Origin: Saccharopolyspora ipomoeae
GTDB lineage: Bacteria > Actinomycetota > Actinomycetes > Mycobacteriales > Pseudonocardiaceae
NCBI RefSeq assembly: GCF_029952525.1
Contig: NZ_JASAOF010000001.1
Location: forward strand, 496,001 to 560,000
Direction: 5' to 3'
DNA length: 64,000 nt
Of the stretch, positions 9,657 to 17,546 are shown in pieces. Position numbers and translations under genes: made by a program. Positions within the stretch are counted from its first letter, which is position 1, and the number at the start of each line of letters is the position of its first letter. The notes under the pieces are model-generated. The model searched no databases and was not told the origin of the DNA. It worked only from the letters and a program-made list of their open reading frames with translations.

Positions 9657-10619
9657 TCACGCGGTGACCGGGGTCAGGGGCGGCTGACCGGCCAGGACGG
9701 CCGCGACGTTGCGCGCGGCGAGCTCGGCCATCGCGGTGCGGGTCTCGGTGGTCGCGGAGCCCAGGTGCGGGGCGATGGCGACGTTGTCGAGCTCCAGCAG
9801 GCCGGGCTCGACCTGCGGCTCCTGCTCGAAGACGTCCAGCGCCGCACCCGCGATCTGCCCCTCCGCCAGCGCTCTGGCCAGCGCTTTCTCGTCGACTACG
9901 GGCCCTCGGCTGGTGTTGACCAGGATCGCGGTGGGCTTCATCGCCGCCAGCGCGGCGTCGTCAATGAGGTGGCGCGTGTCGTCGGTGAGCGGGCAGTGCA
10001 GCGAGAGCACGTCGGCGGTGCGCAGCAGCTCGTCGTGGGAGAGGTAGCGGGCGTCGAGCTCGGCCTCGATCTCCTGCGCGGCGCGGCGGCGGCCGGTGTA
10101 GGCGATGTGCATGCCGAACGCCCTGGCGCGTCGAGCCACGGCCTGGCCGATGTCCCCGAGACCGACGACGCCCAGCGTCTTGCCCTGCAGCCCGGTGCCG
10201 AGCATGAAGCCGAGGTGGAAGTTCCAGGGCGTGCGCGAGCGCAGCAACCGCTCGCCCTCGCCGAGCCGACGGGTGACCGACAGCAGCAGCCCGAAGGCCA
10301 GGTCGGCGGTGGCGTCGGTGAGCACCCCGGGCGTGTTGGTGACCGCGACGCCGCGCCCGGTGACCGCCGGGACGTCGACGTTGTCGTAGCCGACGGCCAC
10401 GTTGGCCACGACCTTGAGGTTCTCACCAGCGGCGTCGACGAGCTCGGCGTCGATCCGGTCGTGCAGCATCGCGACCACGCCGTCCGCTCCTCGAACCGCC
10501 GCGTGGAGCTCGTCGGGGGTCAGCGGGCGATCCTGATCGCACACCCGCACCTCGGCGACCTCCCGCAGCACGGCCACCGCCGCCTCCGGGATCGTCCGGG
10601 TCACCACGACCTCGCTCAC
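9657..10619 (-). CDS. D-2-hydroxyacid dehydrogenase (glyoxylate/hydroxypyruvate reductase type)
   Basis: A 320-residue NAD(P)-dependent oxidoreductase of the D-isomer-specific 2-hydroxyacid family. It has the Rossmann motif GLGDIGQAVA and the catalytic trio: Arg in VNTSRGPVVDE, an acidic residue in FEQEPQVEP, and His in APHLGSATTETR. Substrate-loop residues VAVGYDNVD and TNTPGVLTDATAD fit glyoxylate/hydroxypyruvate reductases. There is no ACT domain, so it is not a canonical SerA. It is a single gene followed by a hairpin at 9497-9520; the exact substrate cannot be read from sequence. Confidence 0.87.
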   Translation of the reverse strand: MSEVVVTRTIPEAAVAVLREVAEVRVCDQDRPLTPDELHAAVRGADGVVAMLHDRIDAELVDAAGENLKVVANVAVGYDNVDVPAVTGRGVAVTNTPGVLTDATADLAFGLLLSVTRRLGEGERLLRSRTPWNFHLGFMLGTGLQGKTLGVVGLGDIGQAVARRARAFGMHIAYTGRRRAAQEIEAELDARYLSHDELLRTADVLSLHCPLTDDTRHLIDDAALAAMKPTAILVNTSRGPVVDEKALARALAEGQIAGAALDVFEQEPQVEPGLLELDNVAIAPHLGSATTETRTAMAELAARNVAAVLAGQPPLTPVTA

Positions 10620-10639
10620 GTCGACCTCCCTCGCTCGGC

Positions 10640-10823
10640 GGGGGAGGTTCTCATGAAGACCTCCCCCGAACCACGTTCCCCATCCCCGACCTCACGTCCT
10701 GGAGGACGGGGAGGTTTTCATGAGAACTTCGCACCCTCCCAACGCGAAGCCCCAGGTCATCCCACCACCGGTCCCCACGTCACGTCTCCGGGTGTGGGGA
10801 AGTTTTCATGAAAACTTCCCCAC
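10640..10823. repeat. three palindromes with TTTTCATGAAAA-type core
   Basis: Three related palindromes fill the gap between the dehydrogenase start and the rarA end. Copy 1 (10640-10667) is GGGGGAGGT, a TCATGA core, then ACCTCCCCC. Copy 2 (10708-10730) is a degenerate copy with GTTTTCATGAGAAC. Copy 3 (10794-10823) is a perfect 30-bp palindrome centred on AAGTTTTCATGAAAACTT with GTGGGG/CCCCAC ends. The repeated CATG core with varying flanks looks like a repeat family rather than one terminator. Confidence 0.85.
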
Positions 10824-10857
10824 CCCCGGGAACCGAGCGGTCCCCGGGGACGAGAGA

Positions 10858-12216
10858 TCACTGATCCCCGTCGCGGATGATCGTGCGGAGCTTCGGCACG
10901 CGTTCGTGGAGGGCGCGTTCCGCGCCTCGCGGAGTCGGGTTGTAGTAGTCGCGGCCCACCAGGGACTCCGGGGGGTACTGCTGGGCCAGGACACCCTCCG
11001 GCTTGTCGTGCGGGTAGCGGTAGCCCTTGGCGTTGCCGAGCTTCTCCGCGCCCGCGTAGTGACCGTCCCTGAGGTGGGGTGGGACCGGGCCGCCCTTGCC
11101 CGCCCGGACGTCGCTCATCGCTTCGTTGATGGCCGCTATCACGGCGTTGGACTTCGGGGCCGTGGCCAGGTGGATGGTGGCCTGGGTCAGGGCCAGTCGG
11201 CCTTCCGGCATGCCGATCAGCTGGACCGCCTGGGCCGCGGCCACCGCCGTTTGCAGGGCCGTCGGGTCCGCCATGCCGATGTCCTCGCTGGCGTGCACGA
11301 CCAGGCGTCGGGCGATGAAGCGGGGATCCTCGCCCGCCTCGACCATCCGGGCCAGGTAGTGCAGCGCGGCGTCGACGTCGGAGCCCCGGATCGACTTGAT
11401 GAAGGCGCTGGTGACGTCGTAGTGCTGATCACCGCCCCGGTCGTAGAGGACCGCAGCGCGGTCCACCGTCGACTCGACGGTGGCCAGGTCGATCTCGTCG
11501 GCGCCGTTGGACATCGCCGACTCGGCCGCGGCCTCCAGCGCGGTCAGCGCGCGGCGGGCGTCGCCCTCGGCCAGCGCGACCAGGTGGTTCTCGGCGTCCT
11601 CGGACATGCCGATCTCGCCGCCCAGACCGCGCTCCTCGCTCACCGCGCGGCGCAGCAGCGAGCGGATGTCGTCGTCGTCCAGGCTGCGCAGCTGCAGCAC
11701 CAGCGACCGCGACAGCAGCGGCGCCACCACGGAGAAGTACGGGTTCTCGGTGGTCGCGGCCACCAGCAGCACGGTCCGGTCCTCGACCGCTCCGAGCAGC
11801 GCGTCCTGCTGGGTCTTGGAGAAGCGGTGCACCTCGTCGATGAACAGCACCGTGGCCTCGCCGGACCGGCCGAGGCGGCGCTTGGCCTCCTCGATGACCG
11901 CGCGGACCTCCTTCACCCCGGACGACAGCGCCGACAGCGCCGCGAACCGGCGCCCGGTCGCCTTCGACACGAGGTTGGCCAGCGTCGTCTTCCCGGTCCC
12001 GGGAGGCCCGTAGAGCAGCACCGACGCCGGCGCCGCTCCCTCGACCAACCGCCGCAGCGGCGCCCCGGCGACCAGCAGGTGCTGCTGCCCGACGACCTCG
12101 TCGAGGCTCCGGGGCCGCATCCGCACCGCCAGCGGCGCGTTCTCGGCCAGCTTCTCCCCGGCCTTCTCCTCGACCTCGGCCCCGAAAAGCCCGTCGTCGA
12201 ACAACCCCTCGCTCAC
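10858..12216 (-). CDS. rarA: replication-associated recombination protein A (RarA/MgsA AAA ATPase)
   Basis: A 452-residue clamp-loader-like AAA+ ATPase acting at stalled replication forks. Walker A GPPGTGKT is near residue 68, Walker [10 protein letters not shown] near 122, and the sensor region [14 protein letters not shown] follows; the C-terminal half has the tetramerisation motif [18 protein letters not shown] and [17 protein letters not shown]. The GTG at 12216 ([11 protein letters not shown]) is preferred over a longer start at 12276 because it gives the usual family N-terminus. It corresponds to M. tuberculosis Rv2559c. Confidence 0.95.
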   Translation of the reverse strand: MSEGLFDDGLFGAEVEEKAGEKLAENAPLAVRMRPRSLDEVVGQQHLLVAGAPLRRLVEGAAPASVLLYGPPGTGKTTLANLVSKATGRRFAALSALSSGVKEVRAVIEEAKRRLGRSGEATVLFIDEVHRFSKTQQDALLGAVEDRTVLLVAATTENPYFSVVAPLLSRSLVLQLRSLDDDDIRSLLRRAVSEERGLGGEIGMSEDAENHLVALAEGDARRALTALEAAAESAMSNGADEIDLATVESTVDRAAVLYDRGGDQHYDVTSAFIKSIRGSDVDAALHYLARMVEAGEDPRFIARRLVVHASEDIGMADPTALQTAVAAAQAVQLIGMPEGRLALTQATIHLATAPKSNAVIAAINEAMSDVRAGKGGPVPPHLRDGHYAGAEKLGNAKGYRYPHDKPEGVLAQQYPPESLVGRDYYNPTPRGAERALHERVPKLRTIIRDGDQ

Positions 12217-12306
12217 ACCCGAAACGCTACCTGCCAGCACCGACTCCCCCGCGAACCGCACCGCACCCGCCCCCAACGCGAGGGGACGGGTGCGGGGAAC
12301 GCGATC

Positions 12307-12366
12307 TCAACGGAAGTCGGGGACCTGATTTCCGTTGAAATCGGGGATCCGACTTCAACGGAAATC
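12307..12366. repeat. inverted/direct repeat, TTCAACGGAAATC family
   Basis: Three copies of a 13-base unit: CTCAACGGAAGTC (12307-12319), GATTTCCGTTGAA in inverse orientation (12327-12339), and TTCAACGGAAATC (12354-12366). The last two form a perfect 13-bp inverted repeat. It lies 22 bases beyond the SulP stop and may end that transcript, but the extra direct copy suggests a repeat element. Confidence 0.75.
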
Positions 12367-12387
12367 GTTCAACCCCCGGTGAGCGGG

Positions 12388-13896
12388 TCAGCCGGTCTTG
12401 GCGGGCATGGCGACCTCGACGCTGCCGTTGTTGCGGCGGTGCTCGGCGACCCAGTTCTCGACGGCCTGGTGGCAGGCGCGGTCGAGGTGGCGGACCGTGC
12501 TCAGGTCGAGGTGCACGTGCTTGCCGGTGGGCAGCTTCTCCAGCTGGTCCAGCAGCCGCGGCAGGCGCAGGAAGGTCGCGTTGCCGCCGAGCTGCACGCG
12601 GACGTGATCATCGGCGTCCTCGGACTTCACCGACATCCGGGAGACCTCGATCGCCGTCTTGACCACGGCCACGGCCAGACCCGTCAGGGTGCCGATGAGC
12701 AGGTCGGTGGCCACGATCGTCACCGCGGTCAGGACCAGCACGAACGCCTCGGACCGGTGCTCGCGCACCAGCTTGACGACGGCGTTGATCTCCAGCAGCT
12801 TCCACCCGGCCTGGATCAGCAGCGCGGCCAGCACGGCGGTCGGGATGAACGCCAGCAGACCGGGCAGCGCCACCACGAACAGCAGCAGCCAGACGCCGTG
12901 CAGCACGCGGGACAGCTTCGTCTTCGCACCCGCCTGCACGTTGGCGGAGCTGCGGACGATGACGGCGGTCATCGGCAGCGCGCCGAACACACCGCAGACC
13001 GCGTTGCCCGCGCCCTGGGCGACGAGCTCCTTGTTGTACTGCGTCTTCGGGCCGTCGTGCATGCGGTCGACCGCGGCGGCGCTGAACAGGCTCTCCGCGG
13101 AGGCGATCAGCGCGAACGTCAGGATCGAGCCGAGCACGGCGAGGTTGACCGCGCCGAAGTCGGTCAGCGCGGGCGGGTTCAGCGACGACAGCAGCGAACC
13201 GACCTCGACGGTCTTCACCGGCAGCGCCATCAGCGCGGCGGCGGCGCTGGTGATGACGACGGCGATGAGCGCACCGGGAACCAGGCTCACCGAGGACGGC
13301 GCGAACTTCTTCCAGGCGGTCATGATCAGCAGCGCGGCCACGGCCAGGCCGAGCCCGGACAGGCCCTGCGGCGTGGTCACGGTGGCGACGGCCAGCTCAC
13401 CGAGGCCGCCGAACTTCTCCGGGGTGGTGTCGGGCTGTTCGAGCCCGCCGACCGGGTAGACCTGGCCGAGGATCAGCACCAGGCCGATACCGGCGAGCAT
13501 GCCCTGCACGACCGACGGTGAGATGGCGCGGAACCAGGTGCCCAGCCGGCTCACGCCGAGCAGGATCTGCACGACTCCGGCGCCGAGCACGATGACGCCG
13601 AGCATCGCCAGCCCGTGCTGGCTGACGGCCGAGGCCACCAGCACGGTCAGACCGGCCGCCGGGCCGGAGACCTGCAGGCTGCTGCCCGGCAGCAGGCCGA
13701 CGACCAGACCGCCGACGATGCCGGTGACGATGCCGAGCTCGACCGGCACGCCGGACGCGGCGGCGACGCCGACGCACAGCGGGACGGCCACCAGGAACAC
13801 CACCAGCGAGGCGGCGATGTCGGCGCCCAGGGTGTTGGGCGCGTTGGGCTTTCGCCCGGTCTGTTGTTGCGACTTGTCCTCAACTTGCGTGGTCAC
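12388..13896 (-). CDS. SulP-family anion (bicarbonate/sulfate) transporter with STAS domain
   Basis: A 502-residue polytopic transporter with 10-12 hydrophobic segments and a C-terminal STAS domain (about 420-495: VHLDLSTVRHLDRACHQAVENW). The early motif VFLVAVPLCVGVAAASGVP and VSGPAAGLTVLVA match BicA-like SulP members. The start is GTG at 13896 behind GGAGGG. The next gene upstream on the same strand is a beta-carbonic anhydrase, so bicarbonate is the most likely substrate and the pair probably supplies bicarbonate to carboxylases or balances pH. Sulfate transport cannot be excluded from sequence. Confidence 0.88.
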   Translation of the reverse strand: MTTQVEDKSQQQTGRKPNAPNTLGADIAASLVVFLVAVPLCVGVAAASGVPVELGIVTGIVGGLVVGLLPGSSLQVSGPAAGLTVLVASAVSQHGLAMLGVIVLGAGVVQILLGVSRLGTWFRAISPSVVQGMLAGIGLVLILGQVYPVGGLEQPDTTPEKFGGLGELAVATVTTPQGLSGLGLAVAALLIMTAWKKFAPSSVSLVPGALIAVVITSAAAALMALPVKTVEVGSLLSSLNPPALTDFGAVNLAVLGSILTFALIASAESLFSAAAVDRMHDGPKTQYNKELVAQGAGNAVCGVFGALPMTAVIVRSSANVQAGAKTKLSRVLHGVWLLLFVVALPGLLAFIPTAVLAALLIQAGWKLLEINAVVKLVREHRSEAFVLVLTAVTIVATDLLIGTLTGLAVAVVKTAIEVSRMSVKSEDADDHVRVQLGGNATFLRLPRLLDQLEKLPTGKHVHLDLSTVRHLDRACHQAVENWVAEHRRNNGSVEVAMPAKTG

Positions 13897-13986
13897 GATG
13901 CCCTCCAGGGCGAAAAACGGGTAGCGGGTACCGCGCCGGGCACCCTGCGCGGTGGGTGCCCGGCGTCGGTTTCCGCTGGCGCGGGC

Positions 13987-14580
13987 TTAGAGCGGGAGGA
14001 AGTCCTCGTCCGAGGACTCCGGAGCGACGTAGACGAGACCGGTGTCGATCTCGTAGAACCAGCCGTGCAGTCGCAGCTGGCCGGTCTCGACGCGGTCCCG
14101 GATGAACGGGTACTCGCGCAGCGTGTCGAGCTGGGCGCGCAGGTGGCGCTTGCTCTCGGTGCGGACGGCGGCGTCCTCGGGAGTGGCTTCGACCAGGCTG
14201 TCGGTGCCCAGCCAGGTGCACAGCGCGGGCAGCTCGTCGAGCCCCCTGCCCGCGATGGTCATCGCGGTCACGGCGCCGCAGTGCGAGTGGCTGCAGACGA
14301 TGATGTCGGGAATCCCCAGTTGGAGCACCGCGTACTCGATGGTGCCCATTTCGCTGGAGCCGGAGTCGGGCGCGTACTTCGGCACGACGTTTCCGGCGGT
14401 TCGCAGTTCGAACAAGGTTCCTGGCTCAGCCCCGGTGATGTGGGACGGGATCACGCGGGAATCTGAACATCCGATGAACAGAGCGGAGGGCTTCTGTCCG
14501 GCGGCCAGCTGCTTGCGCTGGTCCTCAGAAAGCAGGGAAGGGTGACGACGTGCGTGACGCACGAAGTTCTCGAAGCTCAT
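13987..14580 (-). CDS. beta-class carbonic anhydrase
   Basis: A 197-residue zinc enzyme interconverting CO2 and bicarbonate. All catalytic-site residues are present: C38-x-D40-x-R42 (GCSDSR) and H98-x-x-C101 (HSHCGA) supply the zinc ligands Cys-His-Cys and the Asp-Arg dyad. The ATG at 14580 follows CGGAGA. It lies 90 bases upstream of the SulP gene on the same strand, most likely in one operon. The C-terminus ends in an acidic tail, DEDFLPL. Confidence 0.94.
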   Translation of the reverse strand: MSFENFVRHARRHPSLLSEDQRKQLAAGQKPSALFIGCSDSRVIPSHITGAEPGTLFELRTAGNVVPKYAPDSGSSEMGTIEYAVLQLGIPDIIVCSHSHCGAVTAMTIAGRGLDELPALCTWLGTDSLVEATPEDAAVRTESKRHLRAQLDTLREYPFIRDRVETGQLRLHGWFYEIDTGLVYVAPESSDEDFLPL

Positions 14581-14630
14581 TTCGGAATCTCCGGGTCGAA
14601 TCGGCTCGGAAAAGGCGAAGTCCGAGCCGA

Positions 14631-15011
14631 TCAGTGCCGCATGACCTGCAGTGCGGCGGGAGAATGTTTGAGCCTGCTGCGCGCGTGGTACGTATCGGTC
14701 CCAATATCCGGGAAGGAAACGGAGCGCACGAGGATCGCGAAATCCGCCGCCGTCCACCGCGACTCCCCGTGGAGCGGGTCGCGGTCGTGCTCGTGCCGGA
14801 CCAGGGTGCGCCGGTGCGCGGCCAGTCCGGGCAGTCGCTCGCGGAGCTTCTCGGTGTCCCGCTGCTCCTTGGGATCGGGCTTGTGCTCGCTGGTCGTGGA
14901 ACTGGGGACCTGCCCCGCCAGGGCGGCGTCGGTGGGGCCGAGGGCGGCGAGCGCGACCGCGAAGAGCAGGAAGAGACCTGCCCTCGTGATCAGCCACAGC
15001 CTGCCGCGCAC
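14631..15011 (-). CDS. small exported protein of unknown function
   Basis: A 126-residue protein with a signal-peptide-like N-terminus (basic RGRLWLITRAG, hydrophobic LFLLFAVALAAL, then an Ala-x-Ala-like end DAALAG) and a hydrophilic, charged mature part rich in Lys/Glu/Arg/His. The GTG at 15011 is fixed by a perfect AGGAGG six bases upstream (15018-15023). There is no lipobox cysteine. It sits just upstream of the carbonic anhydrase on the same strand (50-base gap), so it may belong to that transcript. No family recognised. Confidence 0.65.
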   Translation of the reverse strand: MRGRLWLITRAGLFLLFAVALAALGPTDAALAGQVPSSTTSEHKPDPKEQRDTEKLRERLPGLAAHRRTLVRHEHDRDPLHGESRWTAADFAILVRSVSFPDIGTDTYHARSRLKHSPAALQVMRH

Positions 15012-15355
15012 CGATAGCCTCCTGGGTTGAAACGACTCAGCGGATCCCCTTCCGGCGACGCCGACGGGTGCGGGGTGAAGGAGCGAAAGCGCTCGATCAC
15101 AACGATATCGGAAGACCCTCATCCGCGCGCAAGTCACAGATCGGAGGAATCCCACGTGAAACAAATGAGAATTCCTTAATCCGCGACCTTCACTCCCCCG
15201 AATCACCCGGTCGCCGGGTGGCGAACCCCCCGATCACTGCGCTGCGCAACTGCGATCCTCACGGTGCGCAGCGGAATGTGAGCTGCATAACCGCATCGGG
15301 CGACAGTCCACGGCCACCGACTATTCACCTGAGCAACACCTGAGAAACGTGAAAT
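15012..15355. other. intergenic region, 344 bases
   Basis: This stretch is less GC-rich than its surroundings, with several AT-rich patches (for example around 15160-15180). It must hold the promoter of the minus-strand exported protein and carbonic anhydrase genes and the 3' end of the GNAT transcript. I see no ORF with a ribosome site, no strong hairpin and no RNA gene. Confidence 0.5.
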
Positions 15356-16066
15356 CTACCGAACACGATAATGATATGCATGCGCACGTATGAATCCGAG
15401 CGATTCATAGCGACTCCGCGCGACCGAATTGTCGGTTTCAACCTGGAGGAACACCCGCTCGGCCGACGCCCACTCGGCACCCGCGCGCAGCAGCGCGCCC
15501 GCGACTCCGCGTCGCCGCCAGCGCGAGTCGGTGCGCATCCCGTAGACGCCGCACCAGCCGTCGGCGACGGCGAACATGCCCACTCCCACCGCGACCCCGT
15601 CGTGCACGGCGGTGGCGAACGCGACGGGCGCCGGAACCCGGTCCAGGCTCGGCTCGGGCCGGCCCCCGACGTCGGCGACCGCCGACAGCCACCGCGGCGC
15701 AGGCGAGTCGTCCAGCCGCACCCCGAACGACGGCGGCGGGCACGCCCGCAGCAGCGCCTCGCGCTCGGTGCGCATGATCATCGTCGGGGCTTCGGCCCGA
15801 TACCCGCGACCGGCCAGCAGCGCATCCAGGTCCGAGCGCTCGTCCAGCGGGCTGACCTGCACGATCGCCGGACCGGAGCGCTCGGCGTAGAAGCGCTCCA
15901 CGACCTCGGGATCGGCGAGCGGGTCCAGCGGCAGCGCCGAGTTCGAGCGGCGGCGGGGCAGCAGCGGGCAGTGCCGCAGCAGCCAACCGTCGCGGCGTTC
16001 GACGGTCGTGGCGGGCCAGGTGGCCACCGCCGCGCGCTCGATCTCGAAGGTGTCCGAGGTCCTCAC
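15356..16066 (-). CDS. GNAT-family N-acetyltransferase
   Basis: A 236-residue acetyltransferase whose C-terminal GNAT fold shows the acetyl-CoA loop TDSRWRRRGVAGALLRAG (R/Q-x-x-G-x-G/A type) and the end motif NSVARSRYESLGF. The N-terminal half is a divergent GNAT-like domain. The GTG start overlaps the stop of the phosphotransferase-like gene by four bases (GTGA), so the two are co-translated. Substrate unknown. Confidence 0.83.
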   Translation of the reverse strand: MRTSDTFEIERAAVATWPATTVERRDGWLLRHCPLLPRRRSNSALPLDPLADPEVVERFYAERSGPAIVQVSPLDERSDLDALLAGRGYRAEAPTMIMRTEREALLRACPPPSFGVRLDDSPAPRWLSAVADVGGRPEPSLDRVPAPVAFATAVHDGVAVGVGMFAVADGWCGVYGMRTDSRWRRRGVAGALLRAGAEWASAERVFLQVETDNSVARSRYESLGFIRAHAYHYRVR

Positions 16067-17277
16067 TCGGTGCGGAACGCCGGGTAGGGCTGCAGGTGCA
16101 GCGCACCCGCCCCGAAGCGCTCCACCAGCGCGTCGATCACGGTGTCGGCGAACTCGGCGACGTCGTCGAGCCCCGCGTCCTGGGCGTCCGAGCGCAGGTG
16201 CCGCCAGCGGTCCACCAGCGCCGTGCTGCGGCGCGGCGAGGGCTGGTGCAGGTCGATGGGCCGGTCGGTCTCACCGGTGCGCGGCAGGAACCACCACGTC
16301 GAGACCCACACCCACAGCAGCTGGGCGTTGAACAGCCTGGGCAGCAGCACCTCGTCTGAGTCCAGCTCCGGCCACACCTCGGCGATCTCCGAGCGCCAGG
16401 TCGCGAGCATGCTCTGCGCCAGGTTGTCGGGTAACGCGTAGGAGCACCACGAGGACGGGAACGGGTACTGCAGGTAGGCCGCGTCCATCGCGACGTCGCG
16501 CACGCAGCCCCACTCGAAGTCCAGGAACCGCACCCCGCTGGAGCCGGTGACCAGGCTGTTCTCCGGGCAGATGTCGGACGGACTGAACGACTGGTAGCGG
16601 CTGGAACCCAGCTGCTCGGTCGCGCCGGTGAGCCGCTCGACCAGCGCGGGGGGCGTGTCGACGCCCAGGATCTGGCTGAGCAGCTCCGGCAGCTCGCCCA
16701 CCGAGGCGACGATGTCGTCGGAAACCGGGTCGGTCCACGACTTGGCGCCCAGGCGTCGCATCAGCGCGTCGAAATCGGCCGCGCAGCCCGCGGTGGTGCT
16801 GTGCAGGCGCCCGAGCGCCCGAGCCCACGCGAGCAGAGCGCGCTCGGCCGCGCGCGGGTCCTCGGCGAAGAGCACGTCGGCGAGGGTCGAGCCGCGGCCG
16901 AGGTCTTCGAGCACGAGCAACCGCTCGTTGACGTCGTGCGCGATGAGCTCGGGGCTGACGCGCGCCTCCGGCGGCAGCGCCGTGGTCAGCTGGCAGCTGG
17001 CGGCCTCGTGCGCGAACGGGTCGGACCGCGCCTCCGGCGGGCACTCTCCGTAGTGCTTCACGACCACGGTGCGCGGCAGTTCGAACGGCGATTCGGCGAT
17101 CCGCACCCGCAGCACGACCGAGCGGTCGCTACCGCCCAGGTCCTCCGCGTCGGCAAGCCGCACCGGAGCTCCGGTCCTCTTGCTCAGCACCGCTTCTGCG
17201 GTCGCGACCGTGTCGGTCGCCTCGGTGCTGGCCGGGACCCGGACCTCCGGGGGGCCGGTGGTGATCTCCACGCTCAT
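16063..17277 (-). CDS. APH/choline-kinase-fold phosphotransferase family protein
   Basis: A 404-residue protein of the aminoglycoside phosphotransferase superfamily. It has the ATP-site lysine region TVVVKHYGE, a hinge LLVLEDLGRG and the metal motif FLDFEWG. The catalytic loop is degenerate: it reads SPSDICPENSLV where relatives have HGDxxxxN, so the histidine is missing while Asp and Asn remain. It heads a two-gene unit with the GNAT enzyme. The pairing of a kinase-like and an acetyltransferase-like gene suggests small-molecule modification; the substrate is unknown and activity is uncertain. Confidence 0.75.
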   Translation of the reverse strand: MSVEITTGPPEVRVPASTEATDTVATAEAVLSKRTGAPVRLADAEDLGGSDRSVVLRVRIAESPFELPRTVVVKHYGECPPEARSDPFAHEAASCQLTTALPPEARVSPELIAHDVNERLLVLEDLGRGSTLADVLFAEDPRAAERALLAWARALGRLHSTTAGCAADFDALMRRLGAKSWTDPVSDDIVASVGELPELLSQILGVDTPPALVERLTGATEQLGSSRYQSFSPSDICPENSLVTGSSGVRFLDFEWGCVRDVAMDAAYLQYPFPSSWCSYALPDNLAQSMLATWRSEIAEVWPELDSDEVLLPRLFNAQLLWVWVSTWWFLPRTGETDRPIDLHQPSPRRSTALVDRWRHLRSDAQDAGLDDVAEFADTVIDALVERFGAGALHLQPYPAFRTE

Positions 17278-17486
17278 CGTCTCCTGACACTACCCCCACA
17301 ACCTGAATTCCCAGGGCCATGACCGGTCAAGTGACCCCCGACCGAGCAGCCGCTGTGTGCGCTGCGTGTTCACCCCGGAACGCTGCACGCACACGGCCCC
17401 GTAGACCTTGACGGACGCGGGCTTCGGCGACGTTGCACGCCGATCAAACTCCGATGCCGAAACGCGTCGCCCCCGCACATGAGTGA

Positions 17487-17523
17487 GCCCGGCCCGGCGC
17501 GTGGATGACGCGTCGGACCGGGC
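17487..17523 (-). terminator. terminator hairpin after aspS
   Basis: Two 16-base arms (17487-17502 and 17508-17523), starting GCCCGG and ending CCGGGC, pair with two mismatches around a 5-base loop. They lie 24 bases beyond the aspS stop on the minus strand. The rest of the gap to 17278 shows nothing clear. Confidence 0.65.
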
Positions 17524-17546
17524 GGCCACTCGAAGGGACCAATCCC

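Noticed and set aside
10720..13521. Long plus-strand frame opposite rarA and the SulP gene
   Set aside because: Composition is typical antisense sequence; real genes on the other strand explain it.
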